From Notospermus geniculatus (taxonomy: Eukaryota > Nemertea > Pilidiophora > Heteronemertea > Lineidae), in the NCBI GenBank assembly GCA_002633025.1, contig NMRB01001400.1, positions 44,794 to 108,793 on the forward strand: a DNA stretch of 64,000 nucleotides, written 5' to 3'. Made by a program: the position numbers and the translations under genes. This document shows, piece after piece, positions 23,511 through 34,397 of this stretch. A model generated the notes under the pieces. That model had not been told where the DNA came from, searched no databases, and saw only the letters and a program-made list of their open reading frames with translations. Numbering within the stretch: the stretch's first letter is position 1; each line of letters opens with the position of its first letter.

Positions 23511-24920
23511 TGTATGATAGCATGGGTGCCCCTTTGATGTCTTAACGTTCTCGACTTCATCCGTGTATGACTTCATATCTGTCTGATCACTTATCTCTTC
23601 AGCAGACGATGCCTTTATAATCACCAATTCAAGTTATCAATAAGTAATCGCGTTACCATTTTGTTTGTGAAGAAGGAAATACCTGCTCAGCGCTTTCCTC
23701 GCAATGCACAGCAAGATGTAATGAAAGCTANAAGTGCTCCTTCCGCCGGTTTCAACCTGCGCGAGAGGATAAATGGACTTTGCTTTCGGATTTTTGGTAG
23801 GTGCTATACTTTCGTTTCTTTCATAAGCTCTGGCAACGAAGGATTAATTTGAAAGAAACTAGTAATTTATTGCATCGTCTCGCGGGATCGATGTTGGTGA
23901 TTTTGACGCCGTTTGTCGAAAGATCAATGTCACTTGGGTCGAACAGGGTTGTCGAACAATCTTCGACACTGACAGGCAGGGGACATTCTTTCATTTTCGA
24001 TATGCCTTGTTGACAATAGTTCATCACTGATTACCGACACGTCGTCCCAAACAAGGTCATGTCGACAGTACCAGGAGGAGATTGGGGACTGGCGTGCTTT
24101 CATTTTCGCTTTGTTTTTCGTCGGGATTGTTGGAACCATACTGAATACCTTCTTTACCTGCCCGGGACTTCTTTATATCATCATTACCATTCATGTTGCG
24201 TCCGTGAGTTTTTCTTCAAAGTCTTTTTTGCTTCCACATTGTGTTACCTTTCTGCTCCGCCGATCAGATTTGGAGATTGTCGCCTGACTGAATATTTTGT
24301 GGCTGCGGTCAGTCATGACCATCGGACACTTCTTGTTGCCAGCCGCCCTTTGTTCGGTGGTCAACTGGTGATGCGGGTCCAAGGGCCCCAGTACCACACA
24401 CATGTCACATGAGGACTACTCGGCCAAATTTGCTGAGTACATGGTGGTGCGTCCCGCAAACCACCTTTGCCTTTCAACCAGGGGTCGTGTCGTAGTGCAT
24501 GTGTACCCCAAATGGCAGACGCATGGTCGTCGTCTAGGTGTCGCTGTACACTGCCAAAACAAGGCACCGCGAGGCACGGAGTTACACGTAACTCTTGCCC
24601 TGCAGCAATGATGACGACGTGCCGTACCGAAGGAAAGTTCATCAGCCTACTTTCCACGCTACTACCACAGTTATGTAGATAACTGTAAATGGCCATAACA
24701 TTAGTGTAATTAAAAGTAATAATGTAACCTACTGTGCAATTACTTTTATGGCTCAATTTTTTGTTCCTCTCTGTCAATGTTGTGTACGTCAGGTCAAGGT
24801 GATGGTTTATGTAATGTCACGTGAATCCTGCTTTTTGGAAAGCACAGGTTTGGAACGCACTTGGCCGACACACGTGGCCGGTGGTGGACTGGCTTTCAGT
24901 TGTGTCATCACAAGATATTC
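23511..24920. other. Intergenic, no gene seen; single N at 23731
   Basis: Several ORFs of 60-140 codons overlap on both strands, which is typical of random open frames in GC-balanced DNA. None shows a domain, low-complexity bias or splice logic. The N at 23731 marks an uncertain base or join. Confidence 0.45.
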
Positions 24921-25040
24921 TGTCATATGAGTAAAGACTAGTAAATGCTTTTACTTGGATTCTGCAATACAAATGCACTAGGCAATGCTGTACAAATCTG
25001 AAGGTAAAGCATTGCTAGTCTTTATCCATATGACCCATTG
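24921..25040. mobile_element. Fold-back MITE family A, copy 3
   Basis: The left arm TCATATGAGTAAAGACTAGT and the right arm CTAGTCTTTATCCATATGAC pair around the same loop (CAATACAAATGCACTAGGCA) as the element at 18041-18158. It has several substitutions. Confidence 0.8.
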
Positions 25041-26518
25041 ACAAATCAGTGACACGATCTGTGATTTGGTGGTCATCATAACTTTTGTTTAGGGCAGATT
25101 CAAGAGAAGTTGCTCTTTTGTGACATCTCGTTTCCTGACCTTCGGAGGGGCCCATTCAGGGCATCTGAGTCCCAAACCAGCACTTTTTTGTGAAATTGAT
25201 TCTATGCATTGAGAGTAACTGGAATCCTGCGTGGTAGTACGCTGATGATGGCTTGTCATCAAGCCGAATCGATTGGTCTCCCGTCTCGCCGTGCATCCTG
25301 GAAGGAACTGGTTGATTTATTGTCACCGACAACGACATTTCATGAACCAAACTTGATAATAGATTATCGTAAAGTCATCAGCCAGTTGTGTGTATCTTTG
25401 GCGTGGTTCGTGTCGACGACAACGACACCATGATCTCGAATTAGGCCTTGCCGATTTCTTGTAGTAAGGTCAATGTTTACTCTGTACTTAGGTCGATGGT
25501 GTTTGCTATGTGAACAAATTTGATATGTAAACGACGTTTGTCAAACAACTAACCGACGTAAACATTTTATTTCCAGTTTACTATTCCAGTTTCCACTGTG
25601 AATGGTTAACCTATTTCTAACGTACACACATGTAAATGCCTCATAATTGGAGCTTGGGAATTCAGCCATCAGGCGGAATGATGGGGTGTGACTTTTCACA
25701 CATCGTTTAATCGTAGTTACATTTGCACGTTAGTTGTCGCTGTGTGTTGATATCATGTTTGTCATGTCTATGGAGTGATATCTGATGTTTACTTTGCTGT
25801 AGGTCCGGTGTAGTGGTTGCTCTTTACCATTCATGTCATCTCGATCGGTTTCCAAAGGCGTTATCTTCATATCAGGACGCCTACAACTCTGGTGGGAAAA
25901 AATGCGAAAGTTTTAATTGCAACTAATGAGGTCAATGAGATGCTCCACCCGATGGTAGTTTAGATGCCTTCCTTGTCTTATCGGCAGCATAGCGATGCTG
26001 GTGAGATGTTGGCGATAACCTCATGGGGTGACGTATGACATTCTATATCAGAAGGAATTCAGGATATGGATCTTACTAAATATAACTCATCGTTGTTGAC
26101 CTTTATGAATGAATCTTGTCTCCACCCGTGTGACTACGACATCTTACAACTCATCTTGACTTACGAGGCCTACGGTCACTTTCGCTTTGAATACTGTCCC
26201 TGAGCGAGAGTAGGAGTGATTGGAACCAACGCTTGTCAGGGCAAGATGCTGAAACAGAAACCTTACCATCAAGTCGGTATACATGTACTCTACATTATAC
26301 ACGGTTCATCCATCCTGAGATAGGCCTACTGGTCATTCACTCGCCTCCCTTTTGCAGCGAAAAGTCTTAAAAGACCCTGTCATGCCTGTTCTGAGGGGAT
26401 GCGTTGCATCTGATTTTTGGCCTACAGGTCACAAGCGCCTTGCCGGAATCAGTATGCCTGTACAAAATTGCACAAAATTCGGCACATATCTTCGTATCAT
26501 AGGTGTTCTCTACCATTA
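25041..26518. other. Intergenic, no gene seen
   Basis: About 1.5 kb between a MITE and the duplicated block. I see no coding, RNA or repeat feature that I can support. Confidence 0.5.
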
Positions 26519-26522
26519 AAAT

Positions 26523-26648
26523 AGAGAGTTTTCGCAAAGCCCCGAAAGCCGACGCGAACGTCTATCGTATTGTTCGCTCAGTGCTCCCTTGTCCGTGGCA
26601 TCGAACAATGGGATTGGCGTTTGGGGGCTTTGCGAAAAGTCTCTAATA
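26523..26648. mobile_element. MITE with GAGA(C)TTTTCGCAAAGCCCC ends and TA flanks
   Basis: The left end is TA-GAGAGTTTTCGCAAAGCCCC and the right end GGGGGCTTTGCGAAAAGTCTC-TA. TA on both sides fits a Tc1/mariner-type target duplication. The second copy (about 28987-29121) has 10 extra bases in the middle (CGCTTTGGCG). Confidence 0.7.
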
Positions 26649-27155
26649 TATCAGCAGTTTCTGTACCTTCTGTATGTAACTGGAGGCTTTGCATGTTCAT
26701 GTGCTGACCATCTTAGCTGCTGACTCTGGTATGCTCCTCGCGTTTATTGCCCACATGCCAGCATCGTCGCTAAAAATACATTCTACCTACCGCTTCAGCT
26801 ATGCCGAATTAAAAAAAATAGAGTTGATTTTTACTTGAGAGAAGCACGAATATTGCTCAGAAATCTGCTCATAAACCCAGAGCCCGCAGGCAGGAACGCT
26901 TGCTTCGATAAGACGAATACTTAGATCTGCCGGTGATAAAATCCATCTCTCTCCTTCTTGTCTATCAAGTGAAACAAATTTCTCAAAGGAACTCATTTTG
27001 ACTCCGTGAGGAATGCTGGTTCTCATTAGAATCAGGATCTCCCACCAGGTGGCGTTACTGGTGCTCATTAGTTGAACTCCCGAAGTGACCAACTAGACTG
27101 TGCTATTTTTACAGCGGTGTTCGACTTATGTCCGTACTCGGGCTAATAATTCTAC

Positions 27156-27240
27156 AGGGTGGCCCAGAAAAAATGTCCCTCAAACAACAGGTTAACAATA
27201 GAAATGCTGTACGATGTTTTCTCGACCACCCTGTAGAACA
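27156..27240. mobile_element. Tiny fold-back element, CTACAGGGTGG ends
   Basis: The left end CTACAGGGTGGCCCAGAAAA and the right end TTTTCTCGACCACCCTGTAG are inverted complements with two or three mismatches, about 80 bases in all. CTACAGGGTGG ends of this kind are common among mariner-derived MITEs. In the second block the left end has been replaced. Confidence 0.6.
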
Positions 27241-28121
27241 ACGGGCTGTGTATTTTATGCCCACTTTCACTTTGATGTTGCTGTTACGATCGCGGGGCCG
27301 GTTGATAAAACGGTCGTGAAAATCATAACATGGTAGTTAAATGAACATATTGCAGTAAAATTCGCATAAAATATCCACGTCGCGGCCTAAAAAGTTGGCT
27401 TGAAGCAGCAAAAATGCGGCGCTGGGTGTTGAACGAGACGGAGCATGGTGAAACCTTTTAACCCACAGAAAGAAACAGTCTCGGTTCACTGCAGCACTGA
27501 ATTCCTTTGATGACGTCATCTGGGGAATATAGTTCCAGCATCAGCCACTGGTTTACTTGAAGGGTGATTAGCTATGGTTTGTTTTAGCTCTGATGATGTA
27601 CATGTATATTGTAATATTGGGGAATATTAGTTCTTGCCGCTGATTTATGACTTGAAGTGACAACTGCTATACATGTACAATATCTACCATTCCCAGCTTC
27701 AATAAACAACCAACCACCACATTTTGTCGTTGTACAATATCGTTATTTCTTGATGTAACAAAAAGTGTGTGGTTAATTTCCTCAACAAAAACAGTCGTGA
27801 CTGATTGGTCCAGTCGCTATTACGTGAATGCTTGACATGATTCTGCAGAACGGTTTCGTATTTGATGGCAGCACGATTCTGTTATTTTTGAGTTTTTATC
27901 CTGTTATTATTCTGGATATCACTCCTGTGACCATTTGATATGTTGTATGCTTCCATCATGCATGTACCCATTAGCCAGTTGCTGTTTTTTCCTTACCGTC
28001 TCCGTAGGGTTCATGTCCATTACGACGTGAAAAGCGAAACAGGCCGAAATCGCAAGTAGTGTCACAGAGGTCTGGAATCGCCGGGTTCCAGCTTCTGTTG
28101 GTGTTAGTCATCGGAGTTGCT

Positions 28122-28414
28122 CAGGCGCGGATCCAGAGGGGGGGTTTTGGGGGTCGTGACCACCCCCCTGCTCGCCACCACCAATTGTTTTTTTTTTCAA
28201 TAATTTGCGACAATAAGCAAAAAACTCAAGAAAAAAGCTTCTGTTTTGATACTGAGATGCCAGGAAATCGCGTCTACGGCCCTCTAGATTTCAAAATCTT
28301 CTGGGGGAGGCCCCCCAGACCCCCCGTCGGCGCGGGAATCTTCGGCGACCGTCTGCAACGACTGCCCTCGGCGGCTCTGACCCCCCTCTGCCAAAAATCC
28401 TGGATCCGCGCCTG
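28122..28414. mobile_element. Non-autonomous DNA transposon, CAGGCGCGGATCCAG ends (hAT-like)
   Basis: It starts CAGGCGCGGATCCAGAGGGG and ends CTGGATCCGCGCCTG, so it has 15-base terminal inverted repeats. It is absent from the matching place in the second duplicated block (about 30665), which makes it a recent insertion. Flanks TTGCT on both sides suggest a short target duplication; the 8-bp one expected for hAT is not clean. The 293 bases carry no transposase. Confidence 0.75.
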
Positions 28415-28442
28415 TTGCTGATCGTACAGCAATGACAGCAGN

Positions 28443-28983
28443 ATCCTCATGTTATTTTTAATACACCCTGTGTTAAACATGACATGACCTGACCTAGTGT
28501 AGGCCTAGATGGGTGTGATGGGGCTAGGGCGTGGCGAGGTTTGGACAACATGAATAGCTATGTGATTCTAAACGATGTGAAAGCATGTGAAAGGGAGTTC
28601 ACATCTTTTTCAAATAATTTCCAGACATCAGTTACTAGACCCTTCTTTTTTCTTCTGTTCTGTGTAACCGAAAGCCTGTAACATACAATTATGATCATAT
28701 TCCCTTCGTCTTCAATAAGAGTAAGAAAACAGAGAAGTAGTCAACACGATCGTAGTTTGATATTAGTATCGTTAAGTAACGGTTTTCGGCCAACGAAAAT
28801 ATACTTAACCCCAGTTAGGTTGCATTCAAAATGTACTCAGATTCCTTGTTTATCATTGTGCAGCCAATGACCAGGATGTCCTAGAAATTCTGAAAAGTGT
28901 TTAGAGCTGAGCGAGTGCTATTATTAGAACACCACTCGCTGGTGAAATAGGTGCGACTGATACACTGGGGACTTTCTGATATG
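28443..28983. other. Spacer between the two duplicated blocks
   Basis: About 540 bases after the N at 28442. I see no gene, and nothing matches the duplicated block. Confidence 0.5.
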
Positions 28984-30696
28984 AATAGAGAGTTTTCGCA
29001 AAGCCCCGAAAGCCGACGCGAACGTCTATCGTATTGTTCGCTCAGTGCTCCCTTGTCCGTGGCATCGAACAATGGGATTGGCGTTCGCTTTGGCGTTTGG
29101 GGGCTTTGCGAAAAGTCTCTAATATATCAGCAGTTTCTGTACCTTCTGTATGTAACTGGAGGCTTTGCATGTTCATGTGCTGACCATCTTAGCTGCTGAC
29201 TCTGGTATGCTCCTCGCGTTTATTGCCCACATGCCAGCATCGTCGCTAAAAATACATCTACCTACCGCTTCAGCTATGCCGAATTTAAAAAAATAGAGTT
29301 GATTTTTACTTGAGAGAAGCACAAATATTGCTCAGAAATCTGCTCATAAACCCAGAGCCCGCAGGCAGGAACGCTTGCTTCGATAAGACGAATACTTAGA
29401 TATGCAGGTGATAAAATCTATCTCTCTCCTTCTTATCTATTAACTGAAACAAATTTCTCAAAAGAACTCATTTTGATTCCGTGAGGAATGCTGGTTCTCA
29501 TTAGAATCAGCATCTCCCACCAGGTGGCGTTACTGGTGCTCATCAGTTGAACTCCCGAAGTGACCAACTAGAAGACGTCATTCATTTGCGCTATACAGCG
29601 GCGATCGTATTCTAGCCCAGGAAACGCACCCGGAGAACATGAGGGGTTCTTGGCGCTGGTTCCCTTTTGTGTGCGGAGACGAAAGGAGCCAGCGCTCAGA
29701 ACCCCTGATGTTCTCAGGATGAGAAAAGTGTCCCTCAAACAACAGGTTAATGATAGAAATGCTGTTCGAGGGAGACTTTTCTGGACCACCCTGTAGAACA
29801 ACAGGCTGTGTATTTTATGCCCGCTTTCACTTTGATGTTGCTGTTACGATCGCGGTCATGAAAATCATAACATGGTAGTTAAATGAACATATTGCAGTAA
29901 AATTCGCATAAAATATCCACGTCGCGGCCTAAAAAGTTGGCTTGAAGCAGCAAAAATGCGGCGCTGGGTGTTGAACGAGACGGAGCATGGTGAAACCTTT
30001 TAACCCACAGAAAGAAACAGTCTCGGTTCACTGCAGCAGTTGAATTCCTTTGATGACGTCATCTGGGGAATATAGTTCCAGCATCAGCCACTGGTTTACT
30101 TGAAGGGTGATTAGCTGTGGTTTGTTTTAGCTCTGATGATGTACATGTATATTGTAATATTGGGGAATATTAGTTCTTGCCGCTGATTTATGACTTGAAG
30201 TGACAACTGCTATACATGTATACAATATCTACCCTTCCCAGCTTCAATAAACAACCAACCACCACATTTTGTCGTTGTACAATATCGTTATTTCTTGATG
30301 TAACAAAAAGTGTGTGGTTAATTTCCTCAACAAAAACAGTCGTGACTGATTGGTCCAGTCGCTATTACGTGAATGCTTGACATGATTCGACAGAACGGTT
30401 TCGTTTTTGATGGCAGCACGATTCTGTTATTTTTGAGTTTTTATCCTGTTATTATTCTGGATATCACTCCTGTGACCATTTGATATGTTGTATGCTTCCA
30501 TCATGCATGTACCCATTAGCCAGTTGCTGTTTTTTCCTTACCGTCTCCGTAGGGTTCATGTCCATTACGACGTGAAAAGCGAAACAGGCCGAAATCGCAA
30601 GTAGTGCCACAGAGGTCTGGAATCGCCGGGTTCCAGCTTCTGTTGGTGTTAGTCATCGGAGTTGCAGCCATGCTGATCGTACAGCAATGACAGCAG
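28984..30696. repeat. Duplicated block, copy 2 (about 1.71 kb)
   Basis: It matches 26519-28441 (without the insertion at 28122-28414). It carries its own insertion: a fold-back element at 29633-29715, with rearranged flanks, where copy 1 keeps the CTACAGGG element end. A shorter diverged relative of the block's end (CCAGCTTCTGTTGGTGATGG, CTGTCGATATCTTCGAATCA) is found at about 34835-34935. Confidence 0.9.
29633..29715. mobile_element. Fold-back element, GAGAACAT-AGGGGTTCT arms
   Basis: The arm GAGAACATGAGGGGTTCTTG (plus GCGCTGG) is mirrored by CCAGCGCTCAGAACCCCTGA-TGTTCTC, 83 bases in total. It occurs only in block copy 2. Confidence 0.65.
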
Positions 30697-32239
30697 GTTG
30701 TTGATATCCTCGAATCAAATTCCTGACACTGACGCTTTTGATATGATAATGTTGGAGGACGGAGCAAAGTACATACTTACATGACCTATACATGTCTTAA
30801 ATTCGTTTGCAGGTTGGCCAAAGATTTTCCTCCGAAGCAACACATCATCAACTGTTTCCCTTTTGGTAGGTGGCGCTTCTTATTGGCATGTTTTTATCAA
30901 CCTGTGCCAGTGAAGTCAACAAATACCACGTCTGATAGGCGTGTAGAGTAGCCTTTCCTCTACTCTGCCTGCTCCGTAGCCCTAGTCTCGAGCCTCAGTT
31001 TTCTTCGTTGCTGCGAGATGTCATCACCAGCTTCTGTTTGTTTACACGTTACTTCCGTTGATGCCTTTCAACATCAATAAGCCGAGGTGCCTTGTAGGCC
31101 TACCTTGTGCAAGGGCAAGTAAAAGTCCCCATCCAAGTGAGGAACATGAGTAGCTGGAGAGGGCCTCTTCCGTACTTACCCGGCCAGGGCCAATAATGTG
31201 ATGGCTTCGGCCCTGATGGAAAAATCTGATGCAGATATTTTTACTCCCCGTTTTCGATAAATCAATGGATACTGTGAGGTATGACGTAGTAAATATTGAG
31301 AATGTAACCTAAGCAGAACAGCATAGAGATGTTTAGGAACTGTCCTAAATACGTATACCGCAATCGTCACAAAGTGAAACCAGTAACTTGGACTGAAATC
31401 TTCAGAAGGTAGGAAGCAACCGACTTCTGAAACAAATACTCCGGTCACTTTTCAAATCCTGGTGTCGATTTTTTGTGACGGGAATGACGACCGCTATTTT
31501 AGTCGCCGCGCCACCTCTCGGGGACAACTTGGCGACAGGGGGTTCCCAAACGGTCGCAGATAACAAGCTCATTGCCGTTCGTTTAAGCCTGGCCAACCCC
31601 TCCTTGACTTTCTGGCTCTCGAGAAGGGTGAATACTAGTATCACTACACTTTTTTATACGTCATCCGCCTCTTCACGTCTCCATTTCCTTCCGCTCGGTT
31701 CATTTCGCATTTTAGACCAGCAGTTGTTTTAATCATCTCTCGCTTGAAGCTTTGACGGTTGGATCCCGTTTTTGTCTCCATCCGCTTTTAGCCGGCCTAT
31801 CTTGTTCTCCTGATACAAGCCAATGCATTTACCATATATCTAGATTCGCGACTACAACATGGTAATTTGCTATCCACAGAAAAAGTTGGGTCTAAAAGTA
31901 GACGTTTCAGAAGTATTGCCCTTGGCTTGATTCCAAGCTGTCAGATCGGGGAATGTGGAATTACGAAGTCGGTGCGCTTAGCACCTTGCAATGTCGAACG
32001 AACGGGGCTTTTTCTGTGGAATGTTAGAAGAGGCAGGCATAAAAATGCTGTTTTGAGATAGCGGAAAGCTAGATGGATTGCTGGGGGTAGGTGGGCCATC
32101 TCCAGACATAGTTTACTAAGGTAGGACTAGAAGTACTGAGAATGGAACGTAAACCCAGGTGTCAACGACGTCAAGCACGTCAACAAACGCCGATCCAGCC
32201 ACAAGCTGCTTTCCTGTGAACATCGTCAGTGCACAATNT
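30697..32239. other. Intergenic, no gene seen
   Basis: About 1.5 kb with short overlapping ORFs only. None is supported by a domain or splice sites. Confidence 0.5.
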
Positions 32240-32520
32240 AAGATATTCATGGCACGTAAAGTAAGGGGAAGAGAGTTAAAAACAGACGGGCCAGCAACTG
32301 AAAAAGCACTCTCTCCGATCTTCTTTTTAGTTTTCGGCTGAACACATAGCAGCTGGCTTCCTGATCGGAGGGACCTTTGAGGGGTATAAATGGTGATGAG
32401 GTCCTTTAGATAGCCAGGTGCTAGGTCATGTAGACACTTGTACACCATCATCGCCAATTTATACTCAATCCTAGCTCTGACAGGAAGCCTGCTTAGCAGC
32501 CTACTTTGCCTGCTTAGCAT
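32240..32520 (-). mobile_element. LINE (non-LTR retrotransposon) fragment, C-terminal end of the reverse transcriptase ORF
   Basis: The minus-strand frame from 32520 reads RLPVRARIEYKLAMMVYKCL, HDLAPGYLKDLI, RSLRSGSQLLCV and GESAFSVAGPSVFNSLPLTL. That is the stereotyped tail of CR1/Jockey-type RT ORFs (LPVRxRIxYK..., APxYL, RSLRS, FSVAGPxxWNSLP). Homology fades near the N at 32238, and the RT core is absent upstream, so this is a 5'-truncated, inactive copy. Confidence 0.8.
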
Positions 32521-32625
32521 TGGAAGAAAAATTGAATTCTATCCGTGGAAAATATGTAAAGCATGAGATGAGAATAACGCTGCAGACAATTCAGTCTGGC
32601 CAAAAAAAAATGAAAAAAAAATCAC

Positions 32626-32696
32626 TGCGCCGCCCGGGAATCGAACCCGGGTCGCAAGAATGGGAATCTTGCATGATACCACTACACCAGCGGCGC
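32626..32696 (-). tRNA. tRNA-Gly (anticodon CCC)
   Basis: 71 bases on the minus strand: acceptor GCGCCGC pairs with GCGGCGC. The A-box TGGTGTAGTGG and B-box GGTTCGATTCC are intact. The anticodon stem CAAGA/TCTTG encloses TTCCCAT, giving CCC. On the minus strand a T-run (9 T, twice) follows the 3' end, a good Pol III terminator. There is no intron. CCA is not encoded, as expected in eukaryotes. Confidence 0.95.
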
Positions 32697-32776
32697 TTCG
32701 CGTCAGGTGGGCCGCGATCAGTTCTTTTGTAGGTCTACTACAAATTAATGTCGATGCTGACTGCCGATCAGCGTGG

Positions 32777-33120
32777 TGTTCAGCACCTTTCCGACTCCGA
32801 CTCTGTCTTCAACTACCAGAATGAATTGAAGTCCGCTGTAGACATCCTTGATAAAAAATGTGATAGACGTTTGCAAATCGTAAAATGGTATATTTGTGGC
32901 AGAATAATTTTGACTCGTAATCGGAAGTGCACAATGTAAATTGCAAATATTATAGTCGTGTTTCAAGTCGTAACGACTTGGATTACGACTTCAATATTCA
33001 TTATTTATCCGCACTTCCGATTTATAAGGCCAATTTTTTGCCTTCAATTTATGGTGTTTGACGAATTGCGGACTGCAATTCATTTTCGTAGTTGAAGTCG
33101 GAGTCGGAAGGGTGCTAAAC
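32777..33120. mobile_element. Fold-back element, 344 bases, between tRNA-Gly genes
   Basis: The left arm GTTCAGCACCTTTCCGACTC (continuing CGACT...TCAACTAC...GAATGAATTG) pairs with the right arm, which ends TCGTAGTTGAAGTCGGAGTC-GGAAGGGTGCTAAAC. The interior also has near-palindromic phrases (AAGTCGTAACGACTTGG). It is non-coding. It separates tRNA-Gly copies 1 and 2. Confidence 0.7.
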
Positions 33121-33249
33121 CTCGCTAAGAAGCCCTAAAAGAAAATAGGAAGTAAATTTTTATGAAGGCCACGCCAACAGCACTTCACTGATAGCCATTG
33201 GTATAGGAAAAAAAGGGGAAAAAACATGATAAAAAAGGGAAAAAAAACA

Positions 33250-33320
33250 TGCGCCGCCCGGGAATCGAACCCGGGTCGCAAGAATGGAAATCTTGCATGA
33301 TACCACTACACCAGCGGCGC
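33250..33320 (-). tRNA. tRNA-Gly (anticodon TCC)
   Basis: 71 bases on the minus strand, identical by eye to the neighbours except in the anticodon loop (TTTCCAT, anticodon TCC). The acceptor stem, A-box and B-box are intact. A T-run (TTTTTTT) lies just past the 3' end on the minus strand. Confidence 0.95.
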
Positions 33321-33532
33321 CTCGCGTCGGATGGGCCGCGATCTGTTCTTAATATGTAGGCCTAGGACAAATTAATGTCGGTGCTCACTGCCTATCATAA
33401 AAAGAAGTCCCAAAAGAAAATACGAGGTAAAAATAAAGGCCAAGCCAACAGGACTTCACCGGTTGCCACTGGTGTAGGAAAACGAAAACGGCTGACATCA
33501 TTCATTCGTCTGGCAAAAAATGAAAAAATTCA

Positions 33533-33603
33533 TGCGCCGCCCGGGAATCGAATCCGGGTCGCAAGAATGGGAATCTTGCATGATACCACTACACCAGCGG
33601 CGC
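33533..33603 (-). tRNA. tRNA-Gly (anticodon CCC), second copy
   Basis: 71 bases on the minus strand, with loop TTCCCAT giving anticodon CCC. It has one change from the 32626 copy in the T-arm (GGATTCGATTCC in place of GGTTCGATTCC context), which breaks or weakens one T-stem pair. T-runs follow on the minus strand. The 5' flanks of all three genes share TTCGCGTC and GGGC(C/G)CGATC, so the array arose by local duplication. Confidence 0.92.
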
Positions 33604-34129
33604 TTCGCGTCAGTAGGGCGCGATCTGTTTTTATGTAGGCCTGGGATCATGGCAGCGCTGACGTGCCTGGATAACTTCAATGGGCCTGGGCGGGATGGTA
33701 GAGTGTTTTAGGTCCCGAAGAGTATGGCTCATGAAAGAGTCGCCATCTTGGATAAAATCGGCCATTTTTACCGACTTTTTATAGATGCACTGAAGAAGCT
33801 TCGCCGGTATGCGAAGTCCGATTCCTTATCGTCATAAATTCTTCTCTGCCAACGCATCACGATGAAAATACCCACAAAACTTCTGCAATATGCCTGGCCT
33901 GGCATCCCAAACTTCTGAGAGAATCCTTCTCGCATCCACCTCAAAGGTATCAGTTTACAACACGAGGCAACTATCTCGCTATAATTCTACCATTTCGCAA
34001 AAATAAGTGGTATTTCACGCTCATTCCATCATTTCTGGAACACGGATACTGGAACAATATGGTCTAGGCGTACCTTTTTTAGGGCCACTGACATTTTTTC
34101 TGTGGGTCATCCAGTGCTAAACATGTATA
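33604..34129. other. Intergenic, no gene seen
   Basis: About 525 bases. A GTCGCCATCTTGG motif (YY1-like) lies at about 33740. There is nothing else I can support. Confidence 0.45.
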
Positions 34130-34397
34130 CACTCTTAGCCAAAAAAGTTCGTTAGGGGTTCTTTGTACCTGACCAGAGGAACCCAAAGGTTCTATATAGA
34201 ACCTTCTGTAAAGAACCCGAGAAGGTTACATATAGAACCTTTCTGTCGCCAAAGAACCCATAAAGGTTCAAGATAGAACCCTTTCCCAGAAAAGGGTTCT
34301 ATCTGGAACCTCTAAGGGTTCTTAAACAACCCAAGGGTTCTTAAATCAGACAGTTCTCCTGGTGTGGCACCAAAGAAACTTTTCGGCTAAGAGAGTG
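34130..34397. mobile_element. MITE with CACTCTTAGCC ends and an interior of GGTTCT/AGAACC repeats
   Basis: The ends CACTCTTAGCCAAAAAAGTT and AACTTTTCGGCTAAGAGAGTG are inverted complements. Between them GGTTCTATATAGAACC-type palindromes and AAGGGTTCT phrases recur many times, so the inside can form several nested hairpins. It is non-coding. Confidence 0.75.

Larger units (their letters stand above)
26519..28441. repeat. Duplicated block, copy 1 (about 1.63 kb plus a 293-bp insertion)
   Basis: From AATAGAGAGTTTTCGC onward this block matches 28984-30696 nearly base for base over long stretches. It contains a small MITE (26523-26648), a fold-back element (27156-27237) and, near its end, a transposon (28122-28414) that copy 2 lacks. 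An N (28442) stands directly behind the last shared bases CAATGACAGCAG. No coding sequence is recognised in it. Confidence 0.9.

Noticed and set aside
24361-24777. 138-codon minus-strand ORF
   Set aside because: It overlaps other open frames on both strands and has no recognisable domain; a chance ORF is the simplest reading.
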